Below are positions 1 through 12,315 of a stretch of DNA of 64,000 bases, one piece after another. Position 1 is the first letter of the stretch. Each line of letters begins with the position of its first letter. The translations under genes and the position numbers were made by a program. Source of the stretch: Flaccisagitta enflata (taxonomy: Eukaryota; Chaetognatha; Sagittoidea; Aphragmophora); assembly GCA_965153355.1 (NCBI GenBank), contig OZ231126.1:5332001-5396000 (forward strand), read 5' to 3'. The notes below the pieces were generated by a model. That model did no database searches. It saw only the letters and a list, made by a program, of their open reading frames with translations, and was not told where the DNA came from.

Positions 1-24
1 AATAAATTGTTAAATGGAACGAGT

Positions 25-882
25 CGGCCAGGAATCCCGTTGGAGAAAATCTCAATTCTAAGGGTTATGAAAAAAAAAATGGACCCATCACAAATTTTGC
101 ATGTGGGTCCTAAAAAGCATGTAGAACAAGAATCTGATACTTATTTTGGCCTATCATGAGCCAAAAAAAAAAAAAGAAACGGTTTTTTGTGCCAAAAACA
201 GCTATTTTTCCTTAAAAAATGGTATAAAATAAAATATTTTTGAGTTTTTTTTTACAGAAATATAAAGTACCAATAGTAATTGATATTTGAGTGAATCTAG
301 AACAATTTTGAATAGGTCTATGAGGTTCAAAAATAGCATTAAAGTGCTCAAAAGTGGAGAAATGACCTAAAAAAAAAAAACTGATGTTTTGGAACAGTTT
401 CTTAGGGTAAAATATGCTGTCACTGTGAATTCCATTGATTTACTTTAAAAAACATGGCCACAATAAGCGAAAACGCGAAATGGCAATATGCAAATGAGAT
501 CTCATTTGCATATTGCGGTTCTGCGTTTTTCGCTTATCACGGCCATGTTTTTTTATAATCGATGAAACTCATACTGACAGCATATTTCACCCTGTTCCAA
601 AACATCAGCTTTGACAATTTTTTAATTTTTAGGTCATTTCTCCACTTTTGAGCACTTTAATGCTATTTTTGAACCTCATAGACCTATACAAAATTGTTCT
701 AGATTCACTCAAATATCAATTACTATTAGTACTTAGTTTCTGTAAAAAAAAAGTCCAAAATATTTCATTTGATACCATTTTTTTAGGAAAAATAGCTGGT
801 CCCCTGTGCAAAAATCTGGGATGGGTCCATTTTTTTTTTTTTTTTTTTTTTTTAAGAATTTTGCAAGTGGGAATCCTGGCCG
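25..882. repeat. Foldback element, about 860 bp, in the intron upstream of ADAR exon a
   Basis: The two halves are inverted copies. GGCCAGGAATCC near 25-36 matches the reverse complement of GGGAATCCTGGCC near 868-880, and the match runs inward through poly-A/poly-T stretches and the GGTCATTTCTCC segment. The centre is a perfect 34-bp palindrome at 483-516. No coding sequence is recognised, so this is probably a MITE or foldback transposon. Confidence 0.85.
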
Positions 883-1282
883 GAGTATGAAAATTGATGA
901 TATGATCACCTCGATGCTAAGGGAGGATAGAGATTGGATGAAGAAAAGACGGGATGAGGGGGAGGGGAAATTGAGAGAGGGGAGATTAGAGAAAGGGGTT
1001 AATTGAAAGGAAGTTCATCAACGCCGTGAATTAAAACGCCGTAAATTAAGACAGAAAGAGAAAGCCATATAAACAGAATGAATAGGGAAAAGAAACAATA
1101 ACGAATTGAAAATTGGTATGAAGGAACCAAGGCTGTCTATCTGTAATAGGCGGATTTGCTTTACTGTGGGGTTCGTTACACCGGGTTGTCACGGTCCAGC
1201 GACGAAATAATGTATAGATTGGATCTATTGGTCAGGGATAAACGAAGCTAATCATCAACTTGTCTGTCTCGTCTCATTTTAG
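883..1282 (+). other. ADAR intron, no feature recognised
   Basis: This purine-rich stretch (GGATGAGGGGGAGGGG, GAGAGAGG) then gives ordinary intronic sequence running into exon a. I found no upstream ADAR exon with the CHAE catalytic motif here. Confidence 0.5.
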
Positions 1283-1425
1283 AAACAGTTCCATCTTCGA
1301 AGAGCGCGACGATGGTCAACCTGGATTCCAGCTCAAAGGCGAAATTCAGTTCCATCTGTACATCTCGACTTCTCCTTGTGGAGATGCCAGAATATTCTCC
1401 CCACACGAAGTCAATACGAATGAAG
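1283..1425 (+). CDS. ADARB1: ADAR2-like exon a (zinc-site PCGD exon)
   Basis: The acceptor tttag precedes 1283 and the donor gtatgt follows 1425. The exon enters in phase 2 and leaves in phase 1. It encodes [15 protein letters not shown] and then [20 protein letters not shown], which carries one of the zinc-binding cysteines. A few extra residues (VNTNE) follow SPHE compared with vertebrate ADAR2. Confidence 0.93.
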
Positions 1426-2941
1426 GTATGTCTGTTTGCTAGGATATTCGCTGTTGATGACAATGCAATGGTGCTAATGCAATGGCAGACAGACAGACCC
1501 CAGATAGGATGCGTGTGAAAGAGTTTTAACAACTTTGAAAATGAGACCAATTTAGCGTCTATCCGTTTAGGAGCAGCTCCCATTGAAAGTTTGGAGCCAG
1601 TGCAAATACAGACGGAACACTATTTTAAGGAGAGGAGGCAGCAGAAGTTTTAGCCACCCCCCCCCCCTACAGGTAAATTGGTTTCATCAATTTACTGACT
1701 GAAAGTGGTTTTGAATATTTGGGGAGATTTGTTGTGGTGCCACCGTGGCGATTTTTGAGTTTCAATCTAGAACCCGCATATATGCCCCCTATTAACCCAT
1801 AAATAACCACCCCGCCGAGGGTAAAAAAATTGAAAAATTTGAAAATTGATTTTTTAATGAAAAAACTCAAAACAAACCAAAAAATTGTGATTTATAGTGT
1901 ATATGGACACCATTGAACACTATTCTTCCAAAAAATTTGCAAAAATTATGAGAAAAAAAATTTCAATTTTTTTGACTTTGGCAGGGTGGTCATCTAGGGG
2001 TTAAAGGGGGCAAATTATGGGGTTCTAGATTGAAACTCAAAAATCGCCACAGTGGCGCCACAAAAAATCCCCTCAAGTGTTCAAAACCACTTTCAGTTTA
2101 AAAATTGCCGAAACAAATTTACCTTTAGGGGGGGTAGCTAAAACTTTTGCTGCCTCCTCTCTTTAAAATAGTGTTCCGTCTGTACTAATTTGCATATTGC
2201 GTGATTCTTCTCTACCTATTCGTTCTCACTCAAATTGACTCATTCCCTTTCTTCAGGAGAGACAAACGCAGATCGTCATCCGAATCGACGCGCCCGCGGT
2301 CAATTAAGGACGAAGATCGAATCGGGCGAAGGAACCATTCCAGTCAGAAACGCCACCAATGGAATACAAACCTGGGATGGAGTTCTACAAGGTAACAGTG
2401 ACGATAGAGATTTATGACCTTTGTTTTCTGCCTCTGCCCTGACGCGGTTTAAGTCGCTTGCACGCGACTCTTTGTCCGGTGCGCACGAGTGAGACGGTGG
2501 CCTTTTCTCTCATTCTAGATGATGTCCTATGTCCATCTGCTTCCATGACGACACGTCAGATACCTTGTTCCGACCGGAGGTGCTAAAAAGCTTTTCCCTG
2601 ATTTACAAACAAGCCTTGAATTTGCACGGTCTTCATAAGGCAGAACAGCCAATTATTTTATTCAACATCAGCTAGTTTGGCAAATATTAACCTCTCCAGG
2701 ATTATCTTATTTGATCAAAAAAAATGCAATTACACTAAGCATGTCCACTGATGCAGTGTTGCACTTTTTACTTGTGTCGTAAGATTTTAAAAATTAATTC
2801 TCATTAAAATTTTTGTTCCCCTGAATAAAGTCAATACATTTGATACACAGCAATCATCCCAGGAATCAGGTCTTTCAATCGAAATGTATACAGTACCAGT
2901 AAAGGCGGCTCTCGCCGACCGGAAAAAAATCGTAAGGGCTG

Positions 2942-3021
<80 letters not shown>

Positions 3022-6000
3022 CTCTCACCCTCTCTCTCTCTGTCTCCCTCCCATGCTCCCTCCCTCTCTCCCCCTCCCTCCCTACCTCCCTCCCTCTCCC
3101 TCCCTCCCTTCCCCTCCCTCTCTCGCTCTCCCTCCCCCTCTCACTCTCCCTCACCCTTCCCCTCTCACTCCCCCTCCCTCCCGCCCTCTCTCCCTCCCGC
3201 CCTCCCTCCCCCTCTCCCTCCCTTCTTCTCTCTCCCTCCCTTTCCCTCCCCCTCACCCTCTCCCTCTCGCTCTTCCCCCCCTCTCTCCTCCCCCTCTCTT
3301 TTGCTCCCCCTCCCTCCCTCCCTCCCTTTCCCTCCCCCTCCCCCTCTCGCTCTCCCTCCCCCTCTCTCTCTCCCTCTCCTTCCCTCTCTCTCCCTCCCCT
3401 TCCCTCCCTCCCTCATTCCCTCCCTCCATCTTTCCCTCCCCCTACCCCTCCCTCCCTCTCTCTCCCTCTCTCCGTTCTTTTCCCTCCCCCTCATTCTCCC
3501 CTTCCCTCTCTCTCTCTCCCTCCCTCCCCCTCTCTCTTTCCTTCCCTTTTCCTCCCCCTCTCCCTCCTACTCTCCCTCCCTCCCTCCTTCTCCCTCTCCC
3601 TCCCTTTCCCACTCTCCCTTACTCCTTCTCCCACCCTCCCTCTCCCTCCCTCTCTCTCCTTCCCTCCCTCTCCTTCCCTCTTTCTCCCTCCCTCTCCTTC
3701 CCTCCCTCTCCCTCCCTCCCTCTGCCGAACTCATTTTTGTTGTTATTTAGGGCCCAAAATTGAGATCGATGAAAAATAATGATCTTTGCGGAAAATGTGA
3801 AAAAATAAAAAAAGATTAAAAAATTCATAGCGCCTAAAGTATTGGTCCGACAGTGCCCTGCTTTTTTCCAGAAGGTGTAAAAAGTGCCCTCTTTCACCCT
3901 GTACCAATTTCAACCCCAGCCTCGGGCGAGCCTAGTCATGACCCAACTTGCCCAAAACGCCACAAGCGAAAATGGAAAAAATTAATTCCTAAGCGAAACT
4001 CAAACCAGGCCAACACCTATAAGTCGCGTGCGAGACTTAGATATGTAATTACTTTATTACATAACCACATAACTAAAATGACTTTTATTGAATTTAATTT
4101 ATATAACATGACTTAAAATAATTTATAACGACCTAAAATGACCTAAAATGCCCTAATTTGATTTGAATTGACCTAAAATGACTAAAATGATTTAGTGACT
4201 AAAATAACTTAAATTGATTTGAATTGACATAAAATGACTTTAAATGACTTAAATTGACATAAAATGACTTAAAATGACTTAAATTGACCTAGAATTACTG
4301 AAATTTTATTCAACTGACCTAAATTAACTTAAACAGACCTAATATCACTAAAATGATGAAAACTATTAAAATAACTCATATGACCTAAATTGACTTAAAC
4401 TGACTTAAAATGACTTAAAATGATCTAATTTGACTTTAAATGACCTACTTGTCTTGAAATAAGCTAGTAGGAATAAAACGAATAAAAAAAGTTAAGTGTG
4501 ACCAACCGACCAACCGACCGACGGACAAAGCGGGGTGTAGAGTCGCGTAGCACGCGACTAAAAATCGAAAAACGTTTTTCTATTTTTTTTTCCAACGATG
4601 GGAGCAATGACGACCTATACTGGAGGATAGTTTTTAGATATCCTAATTTCATTTGTATCATAACATATTTGAAATCTAGGCTTATTAAAGGTTGCTTTCT
4701 TGAGTGAATGCATTTGTATCTTTTAAACCTCAACTTGTGACTTGACCTCACCAAGGCTTCATTTTTCAAGGTTCTAATTAATTTCATTAGATTGGGCGAA
4801 AAATTTTATATAATCTAAAGAAAAAATCAGCTCAATCGGACCATTTTTACAGGTTTTACGGCTATGTTTAATAATATATAAAACTTAAAATGGCCATAAA
4901 ACCTGTAAAAATAGACCAACTGAGCTGATTTTTTTTTCAAACCTATATTAAATTTTTTGCCCGATCTATTGAAATAGGTTAGAACATTGAAAAATGAAAT
5001 CTTGATGAGGTCAAGTCGCAAGTTGAATTTTGAGAGATACAAATATTTTCACTAAATAAGGCAACCTTTGATTACCCTAGATCTCAAATATTTTATAATA
5101 CAAACAAAATTAAGGTACCTAAAATCTATCCTCCAGTCTAGGTCGTCATTGCTCCCATCGCACTGTAACTCGTGGCCAATTTTTTTATTTCCCAATTTCC
5201 ATGAAAAGGCGAGCGTCTGTTGACAATGTCGTGCAGCGATAAACTTTCCAAGTGGAACATCGTCGGTCTTCAAGGTATGGCAGTCTCGTTATCGTGAACT
5301 GAAGATCCCCTACAAGCTTGCTTGTTTATAACCCTCGCTTGCGTGGTGCCCTTTCATTCATTATTGTTTTCAACATCTTAAGGTTTTAAGAAACAATGTC
5401 AAATATATGTTTATGGAATTTAGTTTGTCGCACAGGTCAAGACACCAAAACTGTGTAGTTGTTCGTATACAAATCTCATTTGTTTTAGGTGGTGCTTGAT
5501 TTCCCCTCAAACACACAAACATCGGCGGTTCATGCAAAAAGTTAAAGTTCATTACTCAATGGTAAATGCTCTTGTCCACGGGGCTTTTTTTCATTTTTAC
5601 GAAATTAACGACCCTTAACACATGACCAATGATGGCAACAATGCCTCCTTGACCTTTATTATCAATTTATCATATGACCACTATCCAAAACTCCACTATC
5701 CAGAACAAAGGTTGAATACACTAATGAGAAATTGTTAAAACGCATTAAACTTTGAGGGGCAAATTGAATTGCGTCTTCATGCAATTGACAGTGCAGTCTG
5801 GTACACTTAAGAAGATCTAATGATCTTTTGCCTGCGCCCACGATGACAGCAAAAACTTCAGAAGCTTCAGAGATGCTAAGTTTCTTCTTTTACAGATATG
5901 ATATAGATTTGCGTGGATGAAACCCCCAGAAGCTTCAAAGATGCGAAGAGACTTCCTCGCGAGAGCATCTCAGATTAAGGGCCTGTTTCCACACATTTTC

Positions 6001-9000
6001 ACACTGTTTCCACACTGTTTTCAAAGGGGCCACTCGGTCGCTCGCGCTTGCTGCTTTTGTTTGCTCGCATCACTCACTCATTTTGAATATTTTACGCAGG
6101 TTTTTGATGGGTTCACTCACTCTCTTCGCTCACTCCTTTGTAGAATGAGTTAAATTTGTGAAATGTGTTCACGGTTTTGTTAAAAATCGCGATCGTCGTC
6201 GTCACTGGAAACACGCCCTCAGATTAAGAAGCTCTTCTCATCGTTTGAAATTGTTTATTTCCTCTTTTCTTATCAAAAGCTGGAGGGATAAACGGGGCGA
6301 ACGTGATTGAAAAAGAAGAAGAAGAGAAGGAAGATGAAAAAGAATATTTTTTTTTGTAAGCGTAAGAAAAATATCGATAGAGCCCATGATCTCTGGTACA
6401 TCACTCCCCCCAACAAATTTATTTGACCAGATCACGGCATCTAGTTTGCAATTATCCTTAATGTTTGAAGATTAAGATAAAGCAATGACTAAATTGTCGC
6501 TATGGGCCTATGAGCGATAGAAAATAAATGACCGGTTGGCGTTTTTTCTTCAAAATAGACATTAATTTCTTCTTCATCTTTTGATCCTCTTCTCAAATAG
6601 GAAAATAATTGCACCTCATTATAAAACCAATGAATAAAATGGCTGAAAACTTTTTGCATGACGCTGATTGATGCAAGGTGTGTTCCTGCTGGGGTTGACT
6701 GAAATATAGTAAAAAAGTATTTGTTGATAATAAAAAAATACTTAAATGCATATGCATTTGTGCCCCAATGTTTTTAAAAGCAGCTGCTCTCTAGCGTTCG
6801 CCATCATATGTGTAATATGTGGTGCTTTTCCAGGCTTATTTGATAGTGCCTAACATATCACTTTGCAAGACATGAAATGGAAACCTACGAAATTGTAAAT
6901 GACTGGACGAATAAACAAATATAACTTCAGTTTCACTCTTGAGATAATTAGTCTGAACGAATTTCCTTAATCCCCATTACATCTTCTGCGGGGGTAAATA
7001 CTTGCCGTATCATGATTCCAGATATATAATCTCTCCCCAGTCTCTCTCTCTCTCCACCCCCCCCCCCCCCACCTCTTCCTGTCTTCTGAGTTTCTCTTCA
7101 ATTTTCTTCTCCCCATCTTTGAAAAAAAAATGAAAGCAAACTACATCTGCTTCTCTTTAGATTTGGCGGGGGGAAATACAAATATGCGAAATGAGATATG
7201 CTCGCCAATTTGCTCGTTATCAAATGCTCGGGACTTTTTTTATTGCGATGAAAGAAAGTTGGGGGGATGAAAAGAAGAGGAGGAGAGGGGAGAAATGTAG
7301 AAGGGGGGAAATGTTCGGGATTTTACATTTACATTGCGACTAGTATTATTTTACTTTAGTCAATTGAAAATATTCAGTGTTCTCCCTTGTCTCTTTCTTT
7401 TTTTTTGTAGCCAATAAAAAATGATGTAGCCAATGGAAAATGATGAAAAAATATTCCGCTCTAAATAGTTTAGAGGGAGTGCCCGCCGTTACGAAATGAA
7501 TACAGGCTGCTGACTCCAGATTGGTCAAATTTAAGCTCAACTCTCCACTGCCACCAATCTGCAGATCTGATGTCCAGAGTTCAACTCGTTCAAAAGCAGG
7601 ACTCGGCAGTTGTTAAGAATATTACCCTTCTTGAGTAGTGGGGAAGGGCAGGAGTGGGGAAGGGCAGGAGTGGGGAAGGGGAAATGCAGAATGGCTATGG
7701 GAAACACAAATTTGATGCAGACAGTCTCTGAAATTGAGCCACTCTTCCTCTCCCACTGCCCCTGCCCCTGCCCAACTCGCCCTTCCCCACTCGCCCTTCC
7801 CCACTCGCCCTTCCCCACTCCTGCCCTTCCCCACTCCTGCCCTTCCCCACTCCTGCCCTTCCCCACTCCTGCCCTTCCCCACTCTTTATTTTACAAAACA
7901 CGTTTTTTTCATCCATTTATCAATATCCGTCAAGAATAAACTGATAAAACACATTTTTTTCGCATTCCCCTTCCCCACTCGTCGCGATCCCTATAGGAGG
8001 CGCGCGTTTTCTATTTTTCGCTGCTTTTTGATGTTTTTGAAAACAAAATCGGTAGTGGGCAAAGACAAAAATTCCCAAAAAGGAACACTTGCCACTACCC
8101 ACTCCCCACTCACCATATTACTGAAGGAGGAGTGGGGAATGGCGAGTGGGGAAGGGCAGGAGTGGGGAAGGGCCCACTCCCCCTTTCCAATTAGGGCTAG
8201 GGTTGAGTTTAGGGTTAGGGCTAGGGTTGAGTTTAGGGTTAGGGCTAGGGTTGAGTTTAGGGTTAGGGCTAGGGTTGAGTTTAGGGTTAGGGCTAGGTTG
8301 AGTTTAGGTTAGGCTAGGTTGAGTTTAGGGTTAGGCTAGGTTGAGTTTGGGTTAGGCTAGGGTTGAGTTTAGGTTAGGCTGGGTTGAGTTTAGGGCAGGT
8401 TGAGTTTAGGTTAGGCTAGGGTTGAATTTAGGTTAGGCTAGGTTGAGTTAGGGTTAGGGCTAGGGTTGAGTTTAGTTAGGGCTAGGTTGAGTTTAGGGTT
8501 AGGGATAGGGTTGAGTTTAGGGTTAGGGCTGGGTTGAGTTTAGGGTTAGGCTAGGGTTGAGTTTAGGGTTAGGGCTAGGGTTGAGTTTAGGGTTAGGGCT
8601 AGGGTTGAGTTTAGGGTTAGGGCTAGGGTTGAGTTTAGGGTTAGGGCTAGGGTTGAGTTTAGGGTTAGGGCTAAGGTTGAGTTTAGGGTTAGGGCTAGGG
8701 TTGAGTTTAGGGTTAGGGCTAGGGTTGAGTTTAGGGTTAGGGCTAGGGTTGAGTTTAGGGATAGGGAGTGGGTTGAGTTTAGGGTTAGGGAGTGGGTTGA
8801 GTTTAGTGTTAGGGAGTGGGTTGATGTGATATTTTTCAACTTTGCTAGAAAAGTTAAAAAACTTTGCCAAAGGCAAAGTTTTTTATTTTTTGTTGATGTG
8901 ATATTTTTCATTTTTGCCGAAGGCAAAGCAAAGTTTTCAATTTTGCTGACTTTGCCCCAGTGGAAAAACTTTGGTGTGCCTTCGGCAAGGAAGGAAAATT

Positions 9001-12000
9001 TTGCTTCAGCCATAAATGAAAAACTTTGCCTACGGCAAAGTTTCTCAACTTTGCTAGAAAAGTTAAGTTTTTTATTTTTTGTTGATGTGATATTTTTCAA
9101 CTTTGCCGAAGGCAAAGCAAAGTTTTTATTTTTATTAACTTTGCCCAAGTGGAAAAACTTTGCTTTGCCTTCGGCAAAGTTGGAAAACTTTGTTTAGCCA
9201 TGAATGAAAAACTTTGCCTTTGGCAAAGTTTTTCAACTTAATCAGCCAAGAGCTTAACTCAACCCTAACCCGAATTCAATCCTAACTCAACCCTAACCCA
9301 ACCCCAACTTAACCTTAGCCCTACCCCAACTCAACCCTAGCCCTTACCCTAAACTCAACCCTAGCCCTAACCCTAAACTCAACCCTAGCCCTAACCCTAA
9401 ACTCAACCCTAGCCCTAACCCTAAACTCAACCCTAGCCCTAACCCTAAACTCAACCCTAGCCCTAACCCTAAACTCAACCCTAGCCCTAACCCTAAACTC
9501 AACCTAGCCCTAACCCTAAACTCAACCCTAGCCCTAACCCTAAACTCAACCCTAGCCTCCAAACTCAACTGGCCTAACCTAAACTCAACCTAGCCTAACC
9601 CTAAACTCAACCTGGCCTAACCTAAACTCCAGCCTCCTAACCTAAACTCCAACCTAGCCCTAACTAAACTCAACCTAGCCCTAACCCTAAACTCAACCTA
9701 GCCCTAACCCTAAACTCAACCTAGCCCCAACCTAAACTCAACCTAGCCCTTACCCTAAACTCAACCTAGCCTAACCTAAACTCAACCTGGCTAACCTAAA
9801 CTCAACCTAGCCCTAACCTAAACTCAACCAGCCCCTAACCTAAACTCAACCTAGCCTAACCTAAACTCAACCCTAGCCAAACTAAACTCAACCTAGCCCT
9901 AACCTAAACTCAAGCCTAGCCCTAACCCTAAACTCAACCCTAGCCCTTACCCTAAACTCAACCCTAGCCCTTACCCTAAACTCAACCCTAGCCCTAACCC
10001 TAAACTCAACCCTAGCCCTTACCCTAAACTCAACCCTAGCCCTTACCCTAAACTCAACCCTAGCCCTAACCCTAAACTCAACCCTAGCCCTTACCCTAAA
10101 CTCAACCCTAGCCCTTACCCTAAACTCAACCCTAGCCCTAATCCTATTTTTGAATGTTTTTGCATTTCCTACTCCCCACTCGTCGCGTTCCCTATAGGAG
10201 GCGCGCGATACTTTCATTTACACTGTTTTTTCCATTAATTGACAAAGATTCAGGAGTGGGGAAAGAGAAAACCATAGAAAAAATCATTTGCCACTCCCCA
10301 CTCGCCACTCGCCACTTGCCACTCCCGAGTGGGGTGGTGTAATACTTTACCGAAGTTTAGGTATCGAATTTGTAGTATTGCTCTCTCTTTTGTAGGCTTT
10401 TAAGATAATGTCGATGAGATTTCTCAATTTTTGAATGTTTTTGTATTTCCCGCTCCCCACTCATCGCGTTCCCTATAGGAGGCGCGCGATACTTTCATTT
10501 GCACTGTTTTATGCATTAATTGACAAAGATTCAGAAGTGGGGAAAGAGAAAACCAAAGAACAAATCATTTGCCACTCGCCACGCGCCACTCGCCACTCGC
10601 CACTCGCCACTCCTCGAGGAGTCAGTGATTGATAACAACTGCCGTGATTTTTTCTTAGGTTTTCTCTTTCCCCACTCCTCAGTTTTTTTTTAAAAAGGCC
10701 AAAAACTGTGTAAATGAAAGTAACGCGCGCCTCCTATAGGGAACGCAACGAGTGGGGAGTGGGAACTACAAAAACACTCAAAAATATAAAAGTCTCATCG
10801 CCATTTCCTTAACAGACATGAAAAACTGAGGAAACCCACTCCTGCCCTTCCCCACTCCTGCCCTTCCCCACTCCTGCCCTTCCCCACTCCTGCCCTTCCC
10901 CACCCCTGCCCTTCCCCACCCCTGCCCTTCCCCACCCCTGCCCTTCCCCACTCCTGCCCTTCCTGCCCTTCCCCACTCCTGCCCTTCCTGCCATTCCCTG
11001 CCCTTCCCCACTACTGCCCTTCCCCACTACTGCCCTTCCTGCCCTTCCTCGAGAAGGGTAATATTGTTAACACCTGCCCAGGACTCCCTCAAAGATTTTT
11101 TCAGAGTGGAAGATTTTTTCCGCCCAGATTGTACAGAAAGCCCACACCTCACCTACAAAATTTGGATTTGTACAAGTGCTAACAAGAGTCTAAACCAGCC
11201 CCATCTCACGCTCTGTGCAATCGATGAAGCAAGAATTTGTGCATCATTTTTCAATTGGAAATCGAAATGATTTACTTTGGCTTTCTGTCTACCAGACGAT
11301 TGATGCGAGAATGGAGATGAATAAAATGTGACAGTTATGGCGGGAGGAATTATTGACTCTTTCTTATAAATGATTGGTTGCTATGCTAGTAAATGGAAAA
11401 ACAAGGCCAACACCTGTAAGTCGCGTGCAAGACTTTCTGACTGAGAATGACTTAGAAAGACTTAGAGTGCTTGAGAATGACTTAGAATGACTTAAAATGA
11501 CTTAAAATGACCAAAAAGGACTAAAAATGGTGAAATGACCTGATGACTTAAAATGACTTAAAATGACTTAAAATGACATAAAATGACTTAAAATGACTTA
11601 AAATGACTTAGAATGTCTTAAAATTACTTAGAATGACTAAAAATGACTTGAAGAAATAAAAGTGACAAAAAAGTAAAGTGTGACCAACCGACCGACGGAC
11701 AAAGCGGGTTGTTGAGTCGCGTGCACGCGACTAAAAAGACTCGGATATTGAGTTATAAAAATTGACGTCACTAACTTATAAGAATAGTTTGATGACGAAC
11801 TTTTTGAAAATGTTTAAGCTCAAACGTGACAAAGGCTTAATCTCTTGATGGCGTCTTAGAATTCTTAAGGAGTCATCTACGCGTTGTTATGTATTGTTGT
11901 TTGTATAGATATAAGTAGACGGGGAGCCAATATTCAGTTGCAGGCATGTTGAAGGGAATTTGAAAAAAAAAGTTAATTGCAATTTTTTCTTTTCCATTTA

Positions 12001-12219
12001 TGATTTTATCGTTGTTGGGATTGATGAACGACTTGTGTCAAAAGTCTTTTTATCTCGAGGCGTGTTGCCGTGGTCATTGTTCTATTATGACCCCATCTGT
12101 TAACTCATCCATTGCACCATTTTCATCTGAATTTTTCCCATCTTTCTCTTTGTTTTTTCTTTCTCTTAGATGTTGCTTCTGTCTCCTCATCAGTCTTTGT
12201 CTGTCCCGCGGTAATTGTT

Positions 12220-12315
<96 letters not shown>

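Larger units (their letters stand above)
7585..11085. repeat. Nested 3.5-kb inverted-repeat complex in ADAR intron
   Basis: The outer ends are AGGACTCGGCAGTTGTTAAG on the left and its inverted copy near 11065-11085 (TTGTTAACACCTGCCCAGGA). Moving inward come GGGAAGGGCAGGAGTG arrays (7640-7885 and, inverted, 10839-11050) and TCCCTATAGGAGGCGCGCG modules (7990, 10190, 10475 and inverted at 10724). Further in are inverted telomere-like arrays and a central palindromic AACTTTGCC spacer. The whole is a layered foldback. Confidence 0.85.

Noticed and set aside
2946-3779. Long plus-strand open frames of Cys/Val then Ser/Pro/Leu repeats
   Set aside because: They are translations of the (TG)n and polypyrimidine tract; several frames are open at once and there is no conserved motif.
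8197-10143. True chromosome end or telomere
   Set aside because: The TTAGGG-like units are interrupted by TTGAGT spacers, occur in two opposite orientations and lie inside an ADAR intron.
8523-10217. Open frames rich in [12 protein letters not shown] and LSLGLGLG
   Set aside because: They are translations of the 24-bp telomere-like array, which is a multiple of 3 and so stays open.
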